A stretch of 64,000 nucleotides of DNA. It comes from RGIG3002 sp964449325 (GTDB taxonomy: Bacteria; Bacillota; Clostridia; Lachnospirales; Lachnospiraceae). Where the stretch lies: assembly GCA_964449325.1 (NCBI GenBank), contig CAYUYJ010000005.1:62001-126000 (forward strand), read 5' to 3'. The stretch's first letter is position 1. Each line of letters begins with the position of its first letter. The translations under genes were made by a program, and so were the position numbers. Under the pieces are notes generated by a model. That model was not told where the DNA came from and made no database searches. It was given only the letters and a program-made list of their open reading frames with translations. Positions 52,966-61,893 of the stretch are shown here, in pieces.

Positions 52966-53670
52966 ATGATATATATTACAGGTGACACACATGGAAGTTT
53001 TGAACGAGTTGAAGCATTTTGCAGGCGGTTTCAGACTTCTCATAATGATATACTTATTATATTGGGAGATGCAGGCATCAATTTCAGTGGTGCAGAATAT
53101 GACAGTCGGAAAAAGAGAATGCTGGAGTCTCTGCCAATTACAATATTCGCAATTCACGGAAATCATGAACAGCGACCATATACGATTGACAGCTACAAGG
53201 AAAAGCTGTGGCATGGTGGAACGGTATACTATGAGGAAGAATACCCCAGTCTTTTGTTTGCAAAGGATGGGGAGATATTTGACCTGAATGGAAAGCAGAC
53301 GGTGGTCATGGGCGGTGCATACAGCATTGACAAAGAAATTCGTCTTGCATACGGTTGGGGCTGGTGGGAGGACGAGCAGCCCTCGGAAGAAATCAAAAGA
53401 TATGTAGAACAGCAGCTTGAAAATTCCGGTTGGAAGGTAGATGTGGTATTAAGTCATACGACACCATTGAAATATGAGCCTGTCGAGGTATTTATGTCTG
53501 GTGTGGATCAGAGCAGGGTTGACAAGTCTACGGAGGAATGGCTGGATCATATCGAAGAAAGGATACTCTATCAAAAATGGTACTGTGGACATTATCATAC
53601 AGAAAAGAAGATAGACAAGCTGGAAATCATGTTTGAAAACTTCGATGAGTTCTGTGCAGGTATGGAATAA
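52966..53670 (+). CDS. Calcineurin-like metallophosphoesterase
   Basis: 234 aa. GDTHGSF, LGDAGINF, GNHEQRPY, SHTTP and CGHYHTEKK carry all five metal-site motifs. A common Lachnospiraceae phosphoesterase of unknown substrate. Own promoter with extended -10 TGTGGTACAAT (about 52916-52926) much like the one before 50918. A fragment of the 50918 gene lies 13 nt after its stop. Confidence 0.87.
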   Translation: MIYITGDTHGSFERVEAFCRRFQTSHNDILIILGDAGINFSGAEYDSRKKRMLESLPITIFAIHGNHEQRPYTIDSYKEKLWHGGTVYYEEEYPSLLFAKDGEIFDLNGKQTVVMGGAYSIDKEIRLAYGWGWWEDEQPSEEIKRYVEQQLENSGWKVDVVLSHTTPLKYEPVEVFMSGVDQSRVDKSTEEWLDHIEERILYQKWYCGHYHTEKKIDKLEIMFENFDEFCAGME

Positions 53671-53683
53671 ATGTCGCTCAAGT

Positions 53684-53875
53684 CAAGGTGAATTAAAATT
53701 TATTGAAGATACTTTAATAAATAATGATATTGAAGATTATTGGAATGATGACAATTATGCTTGTGCATTTTATATGTTGGCAATGTTGGATTATTTATCA
53801 AAACGTAATGAAATTCCATTGTATTCAAAATATGGTTGGAAATATAATAAAGGTAGCGGCATATTTACATTGTAA
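53684..53875 (+). pseudogene. Truncated second copy of the 50918 gene
   Basis: Starts in QGELKFIEDTLINNDIEDYW and continues CAFYMLAMLDYLSKRNEIPLY, closely matching the 50918 product, then diverges and stops (about 64 residues). The first ~17 codons are missing and the frame is open into the preceding metallophosphatase gene. This looks like a partial duplication or deletion joint. Confidence 0.7.
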
Positions 53876-53877
53876 AT

Positions 53878-54066
53878 TTGAAAATATTCATCCTTACCAT
53901 GGATTCAGAAATAGTATGGTATGATAAAAGGATTTGCAATGAAAGAGGTAGTGCGAAATCTGACGGCAGATTATATTATGGGACATATATTCCGTCATCG
54001 TTTACATTAATTGACTATAACCAATTTGCATCAAGGGAATTGAGTAGTCTTTTGATGGCTAAATAG
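53878..54066 (+). pseudogene. Gene fragment of unknown origin
   Basis: A 62-codon frame beginning MKIFILTMDSEIVWYDKRIC and ending SSLLMAK. The beginning has no ribosome binding site and may simply be a piece of a longer gene. No family recognised. Confidence 0.35.
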
Positions 54067-54205
54067 CTTTTTACGGGAATAGGAGATTGGCACAAATTAT
54101 TATATTCCATTTGCAAGATATCTATTTGAGAAGTAGGATGAGAGAAAAAGAGTGATGTAGCAAGTCAGAGAGGAATGTAATTATGATATTTGGATTCAAA
54201 TTTTT

Positions 54206-54391
54206 ATGAAAATCCTGGAAGAGTCATATGCACGAATGAATCAGATGATTATGCAACTTGAGAAGATTGAAAAAGATGCATATACTGTTATAAGTAAAGA
54301 AAAATCAGAGAAAATGTTGCATGATATAATCATTTTTATGGAAGCCAATCCAATTCTTTTAATTGGCGGCTTTGAAAAAATTTTCATATAG
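54206..54391 (+). pseudogene. Gene fragment, helical
   Basis: A 61-codon frame starting MKILEESYARMNQMIMQLEK. It lacks a clear ribosome binding site and ends in GGFEKIFI. Another frame after 54391 seems to continue as HIILLLNLLEF-like sequence, suggesting frameshift decay. Confidence 0.3.
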
Positions 54392-54533
54392 CATATAATA
54401 CTGCTGCTAAATTTGTTGGAATTTTAGAAGAAAATGGATTGAATAGGGAAATATCCGATAAGTAGCGTTATCGTATTTATGCTTATGAAAAATATATCAA
54501 GGAAATACTAAAATAAAAGGAAGATAAAACAGG

Positions 54534-56207
54534 ATGGATTTTAAGACATATATTTCAGCAGTTGAAAGACAATTAAGTCAAATGTCAGAAATACAGAAAA
54601 CAGATTGGATTTATAATCAGGCAAGAATTGTGGAGGAAAATCAGAGAAAAGATTTTCTTGAAAATTTGTCTGGAAGAAAAAATAATCATGCAGAATTGAT
54701 GGCAGGTAGCATATTGGAATGGTGTAATCAAATAGATAGTGGAGAGATTTATTTTGAAACGGAAGAATATGAATATTATGAGGAAGGAGCTTGGGAATCT
54801 GATTGGAGGACAGAGTATCATGATGTATCTGGCATAATTCCTTTTCTTGGAGAAGCAATTAATGCATGTTATCAGATGCTTTGGCAAAAAGAATATGATA
54901 GTACCTTTCAACTATTGGATAGGATATTCAGGTTGACTTTCCATACAGATTGTGAAAATGATTGGTCATCTGAGTATGCTGATGGATTGTCTATAGATGA
55001 TTTGGCATCTGAAGGATTATTTTCTGGTGATTTCAAAAAAATGTCACTTTCCCTGTTGTATGCATGCTATCAGACGAATACAGGACAAGACAGGATTGAG
55101 AAAATATATGAGTATTTGAAGCGGGAACAGTGTAGCGCAATCGTGTTAACAGATATATTTGCTTATGGACCCGAAAAAATAACAGACGAAATGGAATTTA
55201 TGATAAAGTGGCGTACTTTCTTAATGAATGCTTCCGGTGACCGTGCGGCAGAATTGCTTGTCGATGCGTGCATCTATATTGGTGGAGATGATTATCTGCT
55301 AAAAACAGCTGAAGAAAATGTAAAGACTCATCCGCATTTATATAAAGTGTGTTGTGAAAGAAAGCATCAATGCCATGATTACGCAAAGTGTATTGCAATT
55401 GCAGAGGCGGCAGTGAAGCAGATAGATGTTAATAAAATAATAAGAGCTGATATTTCAGATGTTGCAATCAAGTCAGCGAAAGAGATAGGAAATGAAAATG
55501 TGGCTCATTTTTATCAAGATGCATTCTATTCAAATCCTAATAGCTGGCATTTGTTGAGATTATTTAAGTTAGAGGACAAAACCGTGCTAGAGGAAGCTTT
55601 GAAGAGGGTACAAACTTTAAAACCGATTTCATTTCCTGACAATACTGGTTCTGTAGAGAATAGAGAGGTCGCCATATGCGATAGAAACCAAAAAATGCTC
55701 TATCTTTTTCTGCTAGGTGATTACAAGGATATTATGAAAGAATGTCAGAAGAAAGATTCTTATCTTGGTTGGAGTTTTGATATAAAAGGAACAATTATCC
55801 CATTATTGCTGCTTTATTTGAAAAAGGATGAAAAACATAGGACTTGTGCGGAACGGAATCTGATTGAGCAAATAAAAAATAGAATCCAATTTGAAAGTAC
55901 TGAGAACGAATTATTTGACGAATATTTAACTATCTGGAGAAACTCAGGTATTATTCCGGAAAATGAAAATAAGAGGTATATACAGTGGCTGAGCAGGGAG
56001 ATAGATGAACGAACAGAACATGTTGTTGGTGGAGGGCATAGAAAAAGTTATTACAAAGCAGCAGAACTTATTGTAGTGTTGGGGGCAATAAAAGAAGAAC
56101 GAGGCGAAATCAATGGTATGCAGAATCTGATAAATTATTATAAAAAACAACATTCCAGAAAGAGAGCATTTAGAGAAGAAATTGATATATTGGCAAAGAA
56201 ATGTTAG
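54534..56207 (+). CDS. Helical repeat protein, unknown function
   Basis: 557 aa; mostly alpha-helical, TPR/HEAT-like. The C-terminal stretch (WLSREIDERTEHVVGGGHRK, SYYKAAELIVVLGAIKEERG) resembles the end of SWIM-type zinc-finger-associated repeat proteins, but no zinc motif is present here. AAGGAAGATAAAACAGG precedes ATG 54534. It stands between gene scraps and an IS remnant. I do not recognise a function. Confidence 0.65.
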   Translation: MDFKTYISAVERQLSQMSEIQKTDWIYNQARIVEENQRKDFLENLSGRKNNHAELMAGSILEWCNQIDSGEIYFETEEYEYYEEGAWESDWRTEYHDVSGIIPFLGEAINACYQMLWQKEYDSTFQLLDRIFRLTFHTDCENDWSSEYADGLSIDDLASEGLFSGDFKKMSLSLLYACYQTNTGQDRIEKIYEYLKREQCSAIVLTDIFAYGPEKITDEMEFMIKWRTFLMNASGDRAAELLVDACIYIGGDDYLLKTAEENVKTHPHLYKVCCERKHQCHDYAKCIAIAEAAVKQIDVNKIIRADISDVAIKSAKEIGNENVAHFYQDAFYSNPNSWHLLRLFKLEDKTVLEEALKRVQTLKPISFPDNTGSVENREVAICDRNQKMLYLFLLGDYKDIMKECQKKDSYLGWSFDIKGTIIPLLLLYLKKDEKHRTCAERNLIEQIKNRIQFESTENELFDEYLTIWRNSGIIPENENKRYIQWLSREIDERTEHVVGGGHRKSYYKAAELIVVLGAIKEERGEINGMQNLINYYKKQHSRKRAFREEIDILAKKC

Positions 56208-56245
56208 AACAATTTTTTGTTCCATCCTTGACATGAGCTGATGGT

Positions 56246-56347
56246 AAAACCGGGTATGTGAGCAAAAAGACGATTTACAGATGTGAAAACTGTAACGGCT
56301 GCCCTTGCAAAAATGAAGCTGACACTTCACGAATTTTCATTCGCTAA
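56246..56347 (+). mobile_element. 3' remnant of an IS1182-type transposase
   Basis: The translated frame reads KTGYVSKKTIYRCENCNGCP followed by CKNEADTSRIFIR and a stop. The YRCENCNGCPC pattern is the CxxC-x2-CPx(C) zinc-like segment near the end of IS1182-type transposases (family knowledge). No start, no terminal repeats seen. It indicates past insertion at the edge of the island. Confidence 0.6.
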
Positions 56348-56373
56348 AGCGACAGCTCCGTTATTGGAAAGGG

Positions 56374-56883
56374 TTAAGGCTTTGGCTCGTAAGGAGGAAT
56401 CGTGATTTCTCCGCAGGCAATTTTTATTCCGGAGTTCCCGGAGGGCTGGGAAACAAAATCATCCGGCATATCATGAATAATCAAGGTACGACCAATGACC
56501 TGTTCGGGTAAAAAGGAATCTATATAAAACATGGTAAGTGCTTCCCCGTTATTACCTAATAGGGGAGGTAAGTCCCCGGCATGATGAGGATGTAGGCAGT
56601 TGCCGGGATTATAGTGTCCGCCGGTATCGGCAAAAGGGTCTGTGTCATTTCCGGTACAACCTTTTCCTTCGTGAATATGAAAACCGAAAAATCTTTTTTG
56701 GCAGGTGGAGTTTTCGTGTGGAAGTCCAATGACATGGACTGCCATCAGAGTGCCGGCAGAAAGAGGATAAAATAGTGCACAGCCGTTTATGGCAGGAAAG
56801 AAACGGCTGCCATGGATTTCTGAATAGGCAGTTGGTCCCAAAGAAAGCAGAACATTAATGGCTTGTGTAATATCTGCATACAT
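56374..56883 (-). CDS. Cu/Zn superoxide dismutase-like protein
   Basis: 169 aa, minus strand. GFHIHEGKGC, GGHYNPGN, HPHHAGDLPPL and IIHDMPDDF carry the copper and zinc ligands of SodC. The active-site arginine position reads GNSGIKIACG, so Lys replaces the usual Arg. No signal peptide or lipobox, unlike most bacterial SodC. It begins 5 nt after the cotJC stop, so it is probably the last gene of the spore-coat operon. Confidence 0.85.
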   Translation of the reverse strand: MYADITQAINVLLSLGPTAYSEIHGSRFFPAINGCALFYPLSAGTLMAVHVIGLPHENSTCQKRFFGFHIHEGKGCTGNDTDPFADTGGHYNPGNCLHPHHAGDLPPLLGNNGEALTMFYIDSFLPEQVIGRTLIIHDMPDDFVSQPSGNSGIKIACGEITIPPYEPKP

Positions 56884-56888
56884 AGGCG

Positions 56889-57518
56889 CTAATCACAAGG
56901 ACAATTGTCGTTCTTTGCCATGCTGTTATCGAAAGCAGGGTTGAAGGCATAAAAGTTCTTTTCGTTTAATTTGTCCTGCACAAGACGAAGAGCTTCACCG
57001 AAACGTTGGAAATGTACGATTTCTCTGGCACGAAGGAATCGAATCGGTTCGCAGACCTCGGAATCGTGTACCAGTCGTAAGATGTTATCGTAGGTGGAGC
57101 GGGCTTTTTGTTCTGCTGCCATATCCTCAAATAAATCCGTAATCGGGTCACCCTTTGACTGGAATACACAGGCATTGAACGGTATACCGCCTGCTGCCTG
57201 AGGCCACAGACCAAGGGTGTGGTCTACATAGTATTTATCGAAGCCGCTACGTTCGATTTCTTCGGTAGAAAGATTTTTCGTAAGCTGATAAACAATGGAG
57301 GAAACCATTTCCATATGGGCCAGCTCTTCGGTGCCTATATCCGTCAACAGCCCGGCAACCTCATTATACGGCATTGTATAGCGTTGAGAAATATATCGCA
57401 TGGAAGCGGCAAGTTCACCGTCGGGACCTCCAAACTGACTAATAATAACCTGTGCAATGTTAGCATTGGTTTCTTTAATTTTTACCGGAAATTGTAAGCG
57501 TTTTTCATAATTCCACAT
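56889..57518 (-). CDS. cotJC: Spore coat manganese catalase CotJC
   Basis: 209 aa. Mn-catalase ligands in TDIGTEELAHMEMV (ExxH) and REIVHFQRFGEAL, with AAEQKARSTYDNI. CotJC sits in the coat and removes hydrogen peroxide. Starts 3 nt after cotJB stop. Confidence 0.95.
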   Translation of the reverse strand: MWNYEKRLQFPVKIKETNANIAQVIISQFGGPDGELAASMRYISQRYTMPYNEVAGLLTDIGTEELAHMEMVSSIVYQLTKNLSTEEIERSGFDKYYVDHTLGLWPQAAGGIPFNACVFQSKGDPITDLFEDMAAEQKARSTYDNILRLVHDSEVCEPIRFLRAREIVHFQRFGEALRLVQDKLNEKNFYAFNPAFDNSMAKNDNCPCD

Positions 57519-57521
57519 AAA

Positions 57522-57788
57522 TTAGCATCCTCCTTCCCAAGGCATTGGGTCTAATGCCCATGTCCATTCTTTGCCGCAGGCATCGGCGGTATCCAAGGTG
57601 AGAGGAGTGAATTTTACGGCGTATTCGCGCATGGCCTGATTGCGTCTTCTTGTCTGGTGTGCGAAATAGTCAATGGCGTCCCGATCAAAAGGGTGAGTGT
57701 CTAAATATTGTGCCATTTCAACCATTACGAAACCGAGTGTATTAATATCATTCATCAGGCGTTCCCGGTCGGACATGGTATAGTTCAT
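57522..57788 (-). CDS. cotJB: Spore coat protein CotJB
   Basis: 88 aa; MSDRERLMNDINTLGFVMVE and YLDTHPFDRDAIDYF are the CotJB signature. Start overlaps the cotJA stop (ATGA) by 4 nt. Confidence 0.93.
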   Translation of the reverse strand: MNYTMSDRERLMNDINTLGFVMVEMAQYLDTHPFDRDAIDYFAHQTRRRNQAMREYAVKFTPLTLDTADACGKEWTWALDPMPWEGGC

Positions 57789-57955
57789 GATTTCTTTCTC
57801 CTTCCAACAAATGGTTTCGTGAGTTCGGGAAAGAGAGTTCCGATTTTTAAGGCTTCATCCAGATTCTCATAGATATGAGACATATGTTGAAACGGAACAT
57901 AAGCCATCGCTATGGGAAAGCGGTCAAAATGTTCATCAAAATTATAATCCTTCAT
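57785..57955 (-). CDS. cotJA: Spore coat protein CotJA
   Basis: 56 aa: MKDYNFDEHFDRFPIAMAYV, then VPFQHMSHIYENLDEALKIG, a clear CotJA match. Reading the minus strand, GAAAGGAG is just before ATG 57955. First gene of cotJABC-sodC. Confidence 0.9.
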   Translation of the reverse strand: MKDYNFDEHFDRFPIAMAYVPFQHMSHIYENLDEALKIGTLFPELTKPFVGRRKKS

Positions 57956-57991
57956 AAAACTCCTTTCATAATTGTAAGTTTAATATAATAT

Positions 57992-58019
57992 TATAGTATG
58001 GTGGGTGTTCACATATGTT
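57992..58019 (-). promoter_or_regulatory. Sigma-E/sigma-K-type promoter of the cotJ operon
   Basis: On the minus strand CATACTATA (58000-57992) matches the -10 of sigma-K (CATAnnnTA) and of sigma-E. AACA (58019-58016) lies 15 nt upstream, a sigma-K-like -35. Confidence 0.7.
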
Positions 58020-58119
58020 TCACAAATTTTTGAGATTTTAAACACAATTACAAATTAGAATGAATAGGAAAAAGAGAATTGTGGATTTTGTAGCCACAGA
58101 CTTAAAGGAGGATATGACC

Positions 58120-59163
58120 TTGATAGAAGTTGAAAATCTTGTGAAAAGATATGGAGATCATGTGGCAGTGGATCATTTATCTTTTCATGTAGGGAAAGGA
58201 CAAATATATGGTTTCCTGGGACCAAACGGAGCTGGAAAATCTACGACTATGAACATTATGACGGGGTATCTTGCTGCAACAGAAGGAACGGTCAAAATTA
58301 ATGGATTTGATGTACTAAAGCAACCGGAGGAAGCAAAGAAATCCATAGGATATCTGCCGGAAATTCCACCTCTTTATGTAGATATGACAGTATATGAATA
58401 TTTAAAATTTGCTGCACAGTTAAAGAAAATTCCGAAGGCGGAAAGAACAAGGCAGTTGGAAGAGGTTATGGAAATGACCATGATTACGGATATGAAGGAC
58501 CGGCTGATTAAGAATCTTTCTAAAGGATATAAGCAAAGAGTGGGACTGGCTCAAGCGATTTTAGGTTATCCTGAGGTGATTATCTTAGATGAACCTACGG
58601 TTGGTTTAGACCCGAAACAGATTATAGAAATCAGGGATTTGATTAAGAAGTTGGGAGAAAAACATACGGTAATATTGAGTTCTCATATTCTTTCTGAAGT
58701 CAGTGCAGTATGTGACTATATTATGATTATTTCACATGGCAAGCTGGTTGCCAGTGACTCACCGGAGGGCTTGCAGAAACTGCAAAATAGAAAGAGGGAA
58801 CTTACATTGTCCGTAAAGGGAAGCAGGGAAAAGGTACAGGAAGTTCTTGACAAGACCGAAGGAATTGTTACATATAGACTGGAGGACGGAAAAGAGAGTG
58901 ACTGTATGGATGCTTTCATAGAAATAGAAGAAAACAAAGATATCCGGGAAGGTTTATTCTTTGCTTTGGCAGAAAAGAGACTGCCGCTTCTTGCCATGCA
59001 GTTATCAGAGAAATCCTTAGAGGATATTTTCCTTGAACTAACAGAGGATAGCGGACAGGAAAATGCAGAAACGGAAGAAAAAGCACAGGAAGAATGGAAA
59101 AAGGAAGAACAGGCGCAGGAAGGAAAGAAACAGGAGGGAACAGAGCATGACAGCAATTTATAA
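58120..59163 (+). CDS. ABC transporter ATPase (GldA-like)
   Basis: 347 aa from TTG 58120, chosen because AAAGGAGG at 58104-58111 is 8 nt away; the ATG at 58114 is only 2 nt away and starts MTLIEVENL. Walker A GPNGAGKST, signature LSKGYKQRVG, Walker B VIILDEPTVGLDP. The C-terminal ~40 residues are an unusual E/K/Q-rich tail. Operon with the permease, which overlaps it by 17 nt. Confidence 0.92.
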   Translation: MIEVENLVKRYGDHVAVDHLSFHVGKGQIYGFLGPNGAGKSTTMNIMTGYLAATEGTVKINGFDVLKQPEEAKKSIGYLPEIPPLYVDMTVYEYLKFAAQLKKIPKAERTRQLEEVMEMTMITDMKDRLIKNLSKGYKQRVGLAQAILGYPEVIILDEPTVGLDPKQIIEIRDLIKKLGEKHTVILSSHILSEVSAVCDYIMIISHGKLVASDSPEGLQKLQNRKRELTLSVKGSREKVQEVLDKTEGIVTYRLEDGKESDCMDAFIEIEENKDIREGLFFALAEKRLPLLAMQLSEKSLEDIFLELTEDSGQENAETEEKAQEEWKKEEQAQEGKKQEGTEHDSNL

Positions 59164-61255
59164 AAGAGAGTTAAAGTCTTATTTTTCTTCTGTTATCGGT
59201 CCGTTATTTATTGCCGCAACATTATTTTTAATAGGACTTTATTTTACGGTTTATAATTTATTTAATGGCTATCCGAATATTTCTTATGCCATATCCAGTG
59301 TGGTATTTTTGTTCTTAATTAGTGTGCCGGTACTTACAATGCGGATTCTTGCAGAAGAAAGACGGCAGAAAACAGACCAGATGATTTTGACGGCACCGGT
59401 CGGAATCGGACAGATTGTAATAGGGAAGTTTTTGGCTTTACTTACAATTTTTGCCATTCCCACAGCAGTGCTTTGTATTTATCCGTTGCTCCTTAGCAGG
59501 TTTGGAACGGTGCCGATGGCGGAGTCTTATGTAGCAATTTTAGGTTTCTTCCTTTATGGAGCAGCTTGTATCGCAATTGGTATTTTTATTTCATCCTTGA
59601 CGGAAAGTACGGTGATTGCTGCGGTACTTACCTTTGCTGCATTATTTTTGACCTTTGTGATGAGTGGAATCTGCAGCCTGATTTCCCGGACAGGAAATTT
59701 GTTGACAAAAATATTGGGATGTCTGGATGTGGTGTCAAGATTTGATGAATTTTTAAATGGTACGCTAAATATCAGCGCTGTTGTTTATCTTCTTTCCGTT
59801 ATCGGTTTGATGCTGTTTCTGACAACGCAGTCCATTCAGAAAAGACGGTACAGTGTATCGGTAAAAAGCTTGAGTTTTGGAGCTTATAGTACCGGTTTGG
59901 TGGCAATGGGAATGGTAGTAGCTGTATTGGTTAATCTTGTTGTGGGAAATCTCCCGGGGAATCTGACAAGCTTTGACGTAACAGAGAATAAATTGCATTC
60001 CATTACGGAACGTACCAAGGAATTTTTAAATACGGTTACAGAAGATGTTACCATTTATGTGCTTTCCAATGAGGAGAACATGGATAGTGTTGTGACACAG
60101 ACATTGGAGCGGTATAAGGAACAGTCTAAGCATATTAAAGTAGAATTTGTTGACCCGGCAGTGAATCCGAAATTTTATACACAGTATACGGATAGTGCGG
60201 TAAGCTATGGAAGTATGATTGTGGTAAGTGAAAAGAGAAGCAAGGTTATTGATTATAATTCTTTATATGAGACTTCTATTGATTATACAACGTATAGCCA
60301 GACGGTTACAGGATATGACGGAGAAGGTCAGATTACCAGTGCGCTGGCATATGTAACCAATGAGAATATGCCGAAGGTTTACATGATAACAGGACACGGA
60401 GAGAAGGAATGGGAAAGTTCTTTCACAACAGCTATTGAGAAAGAGAATGTAACGTATGAGAAATTGACACTGCTAAATACAGATGCTGTACCGGAAGACG
60501 CAGAGTGTATTATAATCAATGCACCTACCTCGGATTTTTCCAAGGATGATGCCGATAAAGTGCTAAATTATCTGAAAGACGGCGGAAAAGCCATCGTAAT
60601 TTCTACGTGGACAGATGTTGCAATGACAAACTTTGAATCCATTTTGGACTGGTATGGAATCAGTCTTGCAGAAGGCATTGTTGTGGAGGGAAACGCGAAT
60701 TATTATTATCAGTATCCGTTATGGCTTGTTCCGGAGATAAAGTATGATGAGGTTACAAAAGGTATTTACAACTCTTATAATATTTTTGTCAATACCGCTA
60801 GGGGTATGTTTACAAGTGAAGCGGAAGATAACAGTGTAGAATATACGACCTTATTGACTACTTCCGACAGTGCTTTTTCCAAAACGAATCTGCAAAGCAG
60901 TACCTATGATAAAGAGGAAGAGGATATTGCCGGACCCTTTGCGCTGGGACTTAAGGCAGTAAAGACGGAGGGAGACAAGACATCAACCCTGCTTGCCTAT
61001 TCGTCGGAAGGATTGTTTACAGAAGATTCCAATCAGGCCGTATCGGGAGCTAATCTGCAGTTATTTGTTAATTCATTAAGCAGTCTGGTGGAACATGAAA
61101 CCACTGTCTCCATTGCGGCAAAAAGCTATGAGTTTTCGACTCTTTCCATGACGCAGTCACAGATTGGCTTTTTAGCGTTTATTACAACAATTGCATTACC
61201 GCTTGTGATTTTAGTTGCAGGAATTGTTGTATGGATAAAACGTAGAACAGCCTAA
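59147..61255 (+). CDS. ABC permease fused to GldG-like domain
   Basis: 702 aa. Residues 1-240 are a six-helix ABC-2 type permease (MTAIYKRELKSYFSSVIGPL, KTDQMILTAPVGIGQIVIGK), as in GldF. Residues about 250-275 are another helix, followed by a GldG-type extracytoplasmic domain (TSFDVTENKLHSITERTKEF, MITGHGEKEWE, IVISTWTD) and a C-terminal helix. Fused GldF-GldG proteins occur in clostridia; the exported cargo is unknown. Confidence 0.9.
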   Translation: MTAIYKRELKSYFSSVIGPLFIAATLFLIGLYFTVYNLFNGYPNISYAISSVVFLFLISVPVLTMRILAEERRQKTDQMILTAPVGIGQIVIGKFLALLTIFAIPTAVLCIYPLLLSRFGTVPMAESYVAILGFFLYGAACIAIGIFISSLTESTVIAAVLTFAALFLTFVMSGICSLISRTGNLLTKILGCLDVVSRFDEFLNGTLNISAVVYLLSVIGLMLFLTTQSIQKRRYSVSVKSLSFGAYSTGLVAMGMVVAVLVNLVVGNLPGNLTSFDVTENKLHSITERTKEFLNTVTEDVTIYVLSNEENMDSVVTQTLERYKEQSKHIKVEFVDPAVNPKFYTQYTDSAVSYGSMIVVSEKRSKVIDYNSLYETSIDYTTYSQTVTGYDGEGQITSALAYVTNENMPKVYMITGHGEKEWESSFTTAIEKENVTYEKLTLLNTDAVPEDAECIIINAPTSDFSKDDADKVLNYLKDGGKAIVISTWTDVAMTNFESILDWYGISLAEGIVVEGNANYYYQYPLWLVPEIKYDEVTKGIYNSYNIFVNTARGMFTSEAEDNSVEYTTLLTTSDSAFSKTNLQSSTYDKEEEDIAGPFALGLKAVKTEGDKTSTLLAYSSEGLFTEDSNQAVSGANLQLFVNSLSSLVEHETTVSIAAKSYEFSTLSMTQSQIGFLAFITTIALPLVILVAGIVVWIKRRTA

Positions 61256-61278
61256 GACCATGCAGAAGGAGGTTTGTC

Positions 61279-61806
61279 ATGAAAAAGCAGAAAAAACAGA
61301 TTTTGATTTTGGGTGCAGTACTTATCCTGTTGCTTGCGGCTTTTTTTATTCTGCCTAAGGTGGTAAAGGAACCGGAAGAAGAGGAAGAGAAGAGTTATGC
61401 AGTAACGGTACTGGATGCTACTCTTGCAACGAAGCTTGTTTTTACAAATGATGGCACGGAGCTTTCTTTTGTAAAGGAAGGTGAAAACTGGTATTTTGAA
61501 ACGGATAAAGAACTTTCGGTTGTGCAGTCGTCCATTGAAAACATGGTAGAAAAGGCAGGAAACATTTCATCTTCCACAAAGATTGATAATGTAACGGATT
61601 TTGCTCAATATGGTCTGGATAACCCGCTGCATACGGTGAAGCTTACGGTAGATGGAAAAGAGTATGTTATTCAAATGGGGGATTGTAATGATATTACAGG
61701 AGAATATTATGTGAGACTGGAGGGTGAAACAACCGTTTATACAGTTCCGGCCACTACAGTAACTCCTTTTTCCACATCGATTGATGCTCTTACAGAAGAG
61801 GAATAG
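61279..61806 (+). CDS. DUF4340 protein, short form
   Basis: 175 aa: signal anchor (about 7-27) then one or more DUF4340 repeats (LVFTNDGTELSFVKEGENWYF, FAQYGLDNPLHTVKLTVDGK). Usual family members are longer, with several repeats, so this is a short form. AAGGAGG precedes the ATG; end of the ABC operon. Confidence 0.85.
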   Translation: MKKQKKQILILGAVLILLLAAFFILPKVVKEPEEEEEKSYAVTVLDATLATKLVFTNDGTELSFVKEGENWYFETDKELSVVQSSIENMVEKAGNISSSTKIDNVTDFAQYGLDNPLHTVKLTVDGKEYVIQMGDCNDITGEYYVRLEGETTVYTVPATTVTPFSTSIDALTEEE

Positions 61807-61818
61807 TTAGGAGCCCTA

Positions 61819-61847
61819 TTGACATGTTAAGTCGGTAGGGCTATAAT
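61819..61847 (+). promoter_or_regulatory. Consensus promoter of feoAB
   Basis: TTGACA 61819-61824, a 17-nt spacer and TATAAT 61842-61847. AGCCCTA/TAGGGCT (61812-61842) forms a dyad around it. Confidence 0.9.
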
Positions 61848-61860
61848 TATGGAGTGGTAT

Positions 61861-61875
61861 TGAGAATCATTATCA
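61861..61875 (+). promoter_or_regulatory. Fur box
   Basis: TGAGAATCATTATCA is the 7-1-7 Fur motif TGATAATNATTATCA with one mismatch. It lies just after the expected transcription start, so iron-loaded Fur would block feoAB. Confidence 0.85.
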
Positions 61876-61893
61876 AAAAGCGAGGAAAACCCA

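Noticed and set aside
50918..56207. CRISPR array or prophage in the island
   Set aside because: No regularly spaced repeats and no phage structural, integrase or lysis genes were seen.
61811..61842. Terminator after the DUF4340 gene
   Set aside because: AGCCCTA/TAGGGCT can pair, but no T-run follows and the sequence is the feoAB promoter.
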